Part shown: piece after piece, positions 63,105-64,000 of the stretch
Position numbering within the stretch: the stretch's first letter is position 1
How the letters are laid out: the number at the start of each line of letters is the position of its first letter
Assembly: GCA_032716605.1 (NCBI GenBank)
Contig: CM064509.1
Coordinates: forward strand, 42,653,632 to 42,717,631
Reading direction: 5' to 3'
From: Paralithodes platypus
Lineage: Eukaryota > Arthropoda > Malacostraca > Decapoda > Lithodidae
Length of the DNA stretch: 64,000 nucleotides
Translations under genes and position numbers: made by a program
Notes under the pieces: generated by a model
What the model was told of the DNA's origin: nothing
What the model saw: the letters and a program-made list of their open reading frames with translations, nothing else
Databases searched by the model: none

Positions 63105-64000
63105 GTAAGATGGCGGGAGGCATGAACGGTGCGGGCGTAGCTCCCTCTCTATATATCATCCTTCTCAACACGCAGACGGACTGTGCTGCTAGACAGGTGC
63201 AGAGGGGACCGGTAGTGTACCAGGTCAACACTAAACAAGTATTGAGGCGACCCTCGTCACACAGAAATCACACATGAGTGAAATTTTGTCACCATTCCTG
63301 CCTGGTCTATTTCATATATATCGGGAAGACGCCACGGCTGTGGCAAATACTCTGCCACCACCTCGCTACAACACCTATGGTGCTACGCTCTAGTTAGCTG
63401 CGGCGATGTAGAGACCAACCCGGCCCTAGTTCAACGTTGAAGAAACCTCACCACCAAACAAGTAAGGCAGACACCGACATTTCAACAGTCCCTAGCAGTA
63501 AAATTTGTTATAACAAACTGGGCCAGGCAGGCACCCAAGTCTCCTGTCACGCTCCAACTCACAACCAAAGACCGCAGGGCAACCGCCAGCACAGTGCCAA
63601 CATTCTACCTACTCAACATTACCCTCAACTGTATCATCACTACCACAGATATCGGTGACCCAAGCAACACAACATGGAACCAGAACCCCCAATCAAACAG
63701 CAAACTGTAGCAAACACACCGACGATGAAGTAACAGCAACAAACAAGATAGACAACAAGAGAAACCCAGTGGGGGTGGGAGGGGGGCAAGGGGAGCCACA
63801 ACCTGTCCTCATCTCACGTGCTCTCACACCATCAGCTGCTCACGGCGCACAGTGATCACCACACCGCCAGACGTTACGATGAACAGTAACAGGAAAATAT
63901 GTATAGTGTGCGATATTGGATTCAACAAAAGGAGTACAACGTCACAATGTAGTAGTTGTAATGGAAACAGTACACGATCGATGTACTTACGTTAATAGCA
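63105..64000 (+). mobile_element. 5' region of a LINE, runs off the window (tentative)
   Basis: The sequence changes abruptly at about 63105 to CCGGTAGTAAGATGGCGGGA and has about 770 bp without a convincing gene. A small frame from 63879 then reads MNSNRKICIVCDIGFNKRST and CSSCNG, stopping at 63995. With a one-base shift it goes on VHDRCTYVNS. C-x2-C, C-x2-C, H-x2-C is the PHD-like finger found at the start of ORF1 in several LINE clades. The preceding region would be the 5' UTR. Two short frames (63437-63658 and 63655-63855) are Gln/Thr-rich and not recognised. Confidence 0.45.

Overview
The window looks like a stretch of arthropod nuclear genome, most plausibly from a decapod crustacean. 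Two interstitial arrays of the arthropod telomere unit (CCTAA/TTAGG) are present. Almost everything else is transposable-element DNA in layers of nested insertion: Ty3/gypsy, Penelope-like, RTE- and jockey-type LINEs, a DIRS-type remnant, Tigger/pogo, hAT and piggyBac-like MITEs, and a tRNA-headed SINE. The species is inferred from this repertoire and is not proven. Only one piece of host protein-coding sequence stands out: a first coding exon of a NEIL1-type DNA glycosylase at 28663-28810 on the minus strand.

Layout, left part. Positions 3-2085 hold the 3' end of a gypsy element (RNase H, integrase, 3' LTR), here called element B. It abuts copy 1 of a second gypsy family, element A. Copy 1 runs on the plus strand from 2086 to about 11283: integrase tail, an unusual C-terminal extension (domain X), then a long LTR. 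A 3.2 kb Tigger transposon (4853-8024) sits inside a 97-99 bp tandem repeat in that LTR. From 11.3 to 28.1 kb there are three copies of an anonymous repeat (R1), a piggyBac-like MITE, a perfect 60 bp palindrome, a decayed DIRS element with a field of internally repeated CGCCGGG-rich modules, an RTE LINE, a large foldback structure carrying a pogo-type MITE and a jockey-type LINE, a minisatellite that forms hairpins, and the two telomere-like arrays.

Middle part. After the NEIL1 exon, an old LINE on the minus strand (29.1-37.4 kb) has been opened by two insertions. One is a SINE that itself contains a 1.4 kb hAT element. The other is a nearly intact 5.6 kb gypsy element, here called element C (31325-36908), with 130 bp LTRs that differ at one base.

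Right part. Positions 38244 to about 63100 hold two copies of element A on the minus strand, joined head to tail and sharing the central LTR (LTR - copy 2 - LTR - copy 3). This block has been hit by a tandem TRIM-like array whose terminal repeats contain tRNA-like pol III boxes (41933-43814), a Penelope-like element (51404-54289), a second piggyBac-like MITE (54695-55290) and a 2.37 kb solo LTR with a 180 bp satellite inside (56891-59257). The window ends in the 5' part of another LINE (from about 63105).

Many insertions are supported by target-site duplications, and several also by an uninterrupted copy elsewhere in the window. No complete, uninterrupted host gene is visible. No rRNA, functional tRNA or CRISPR was found.
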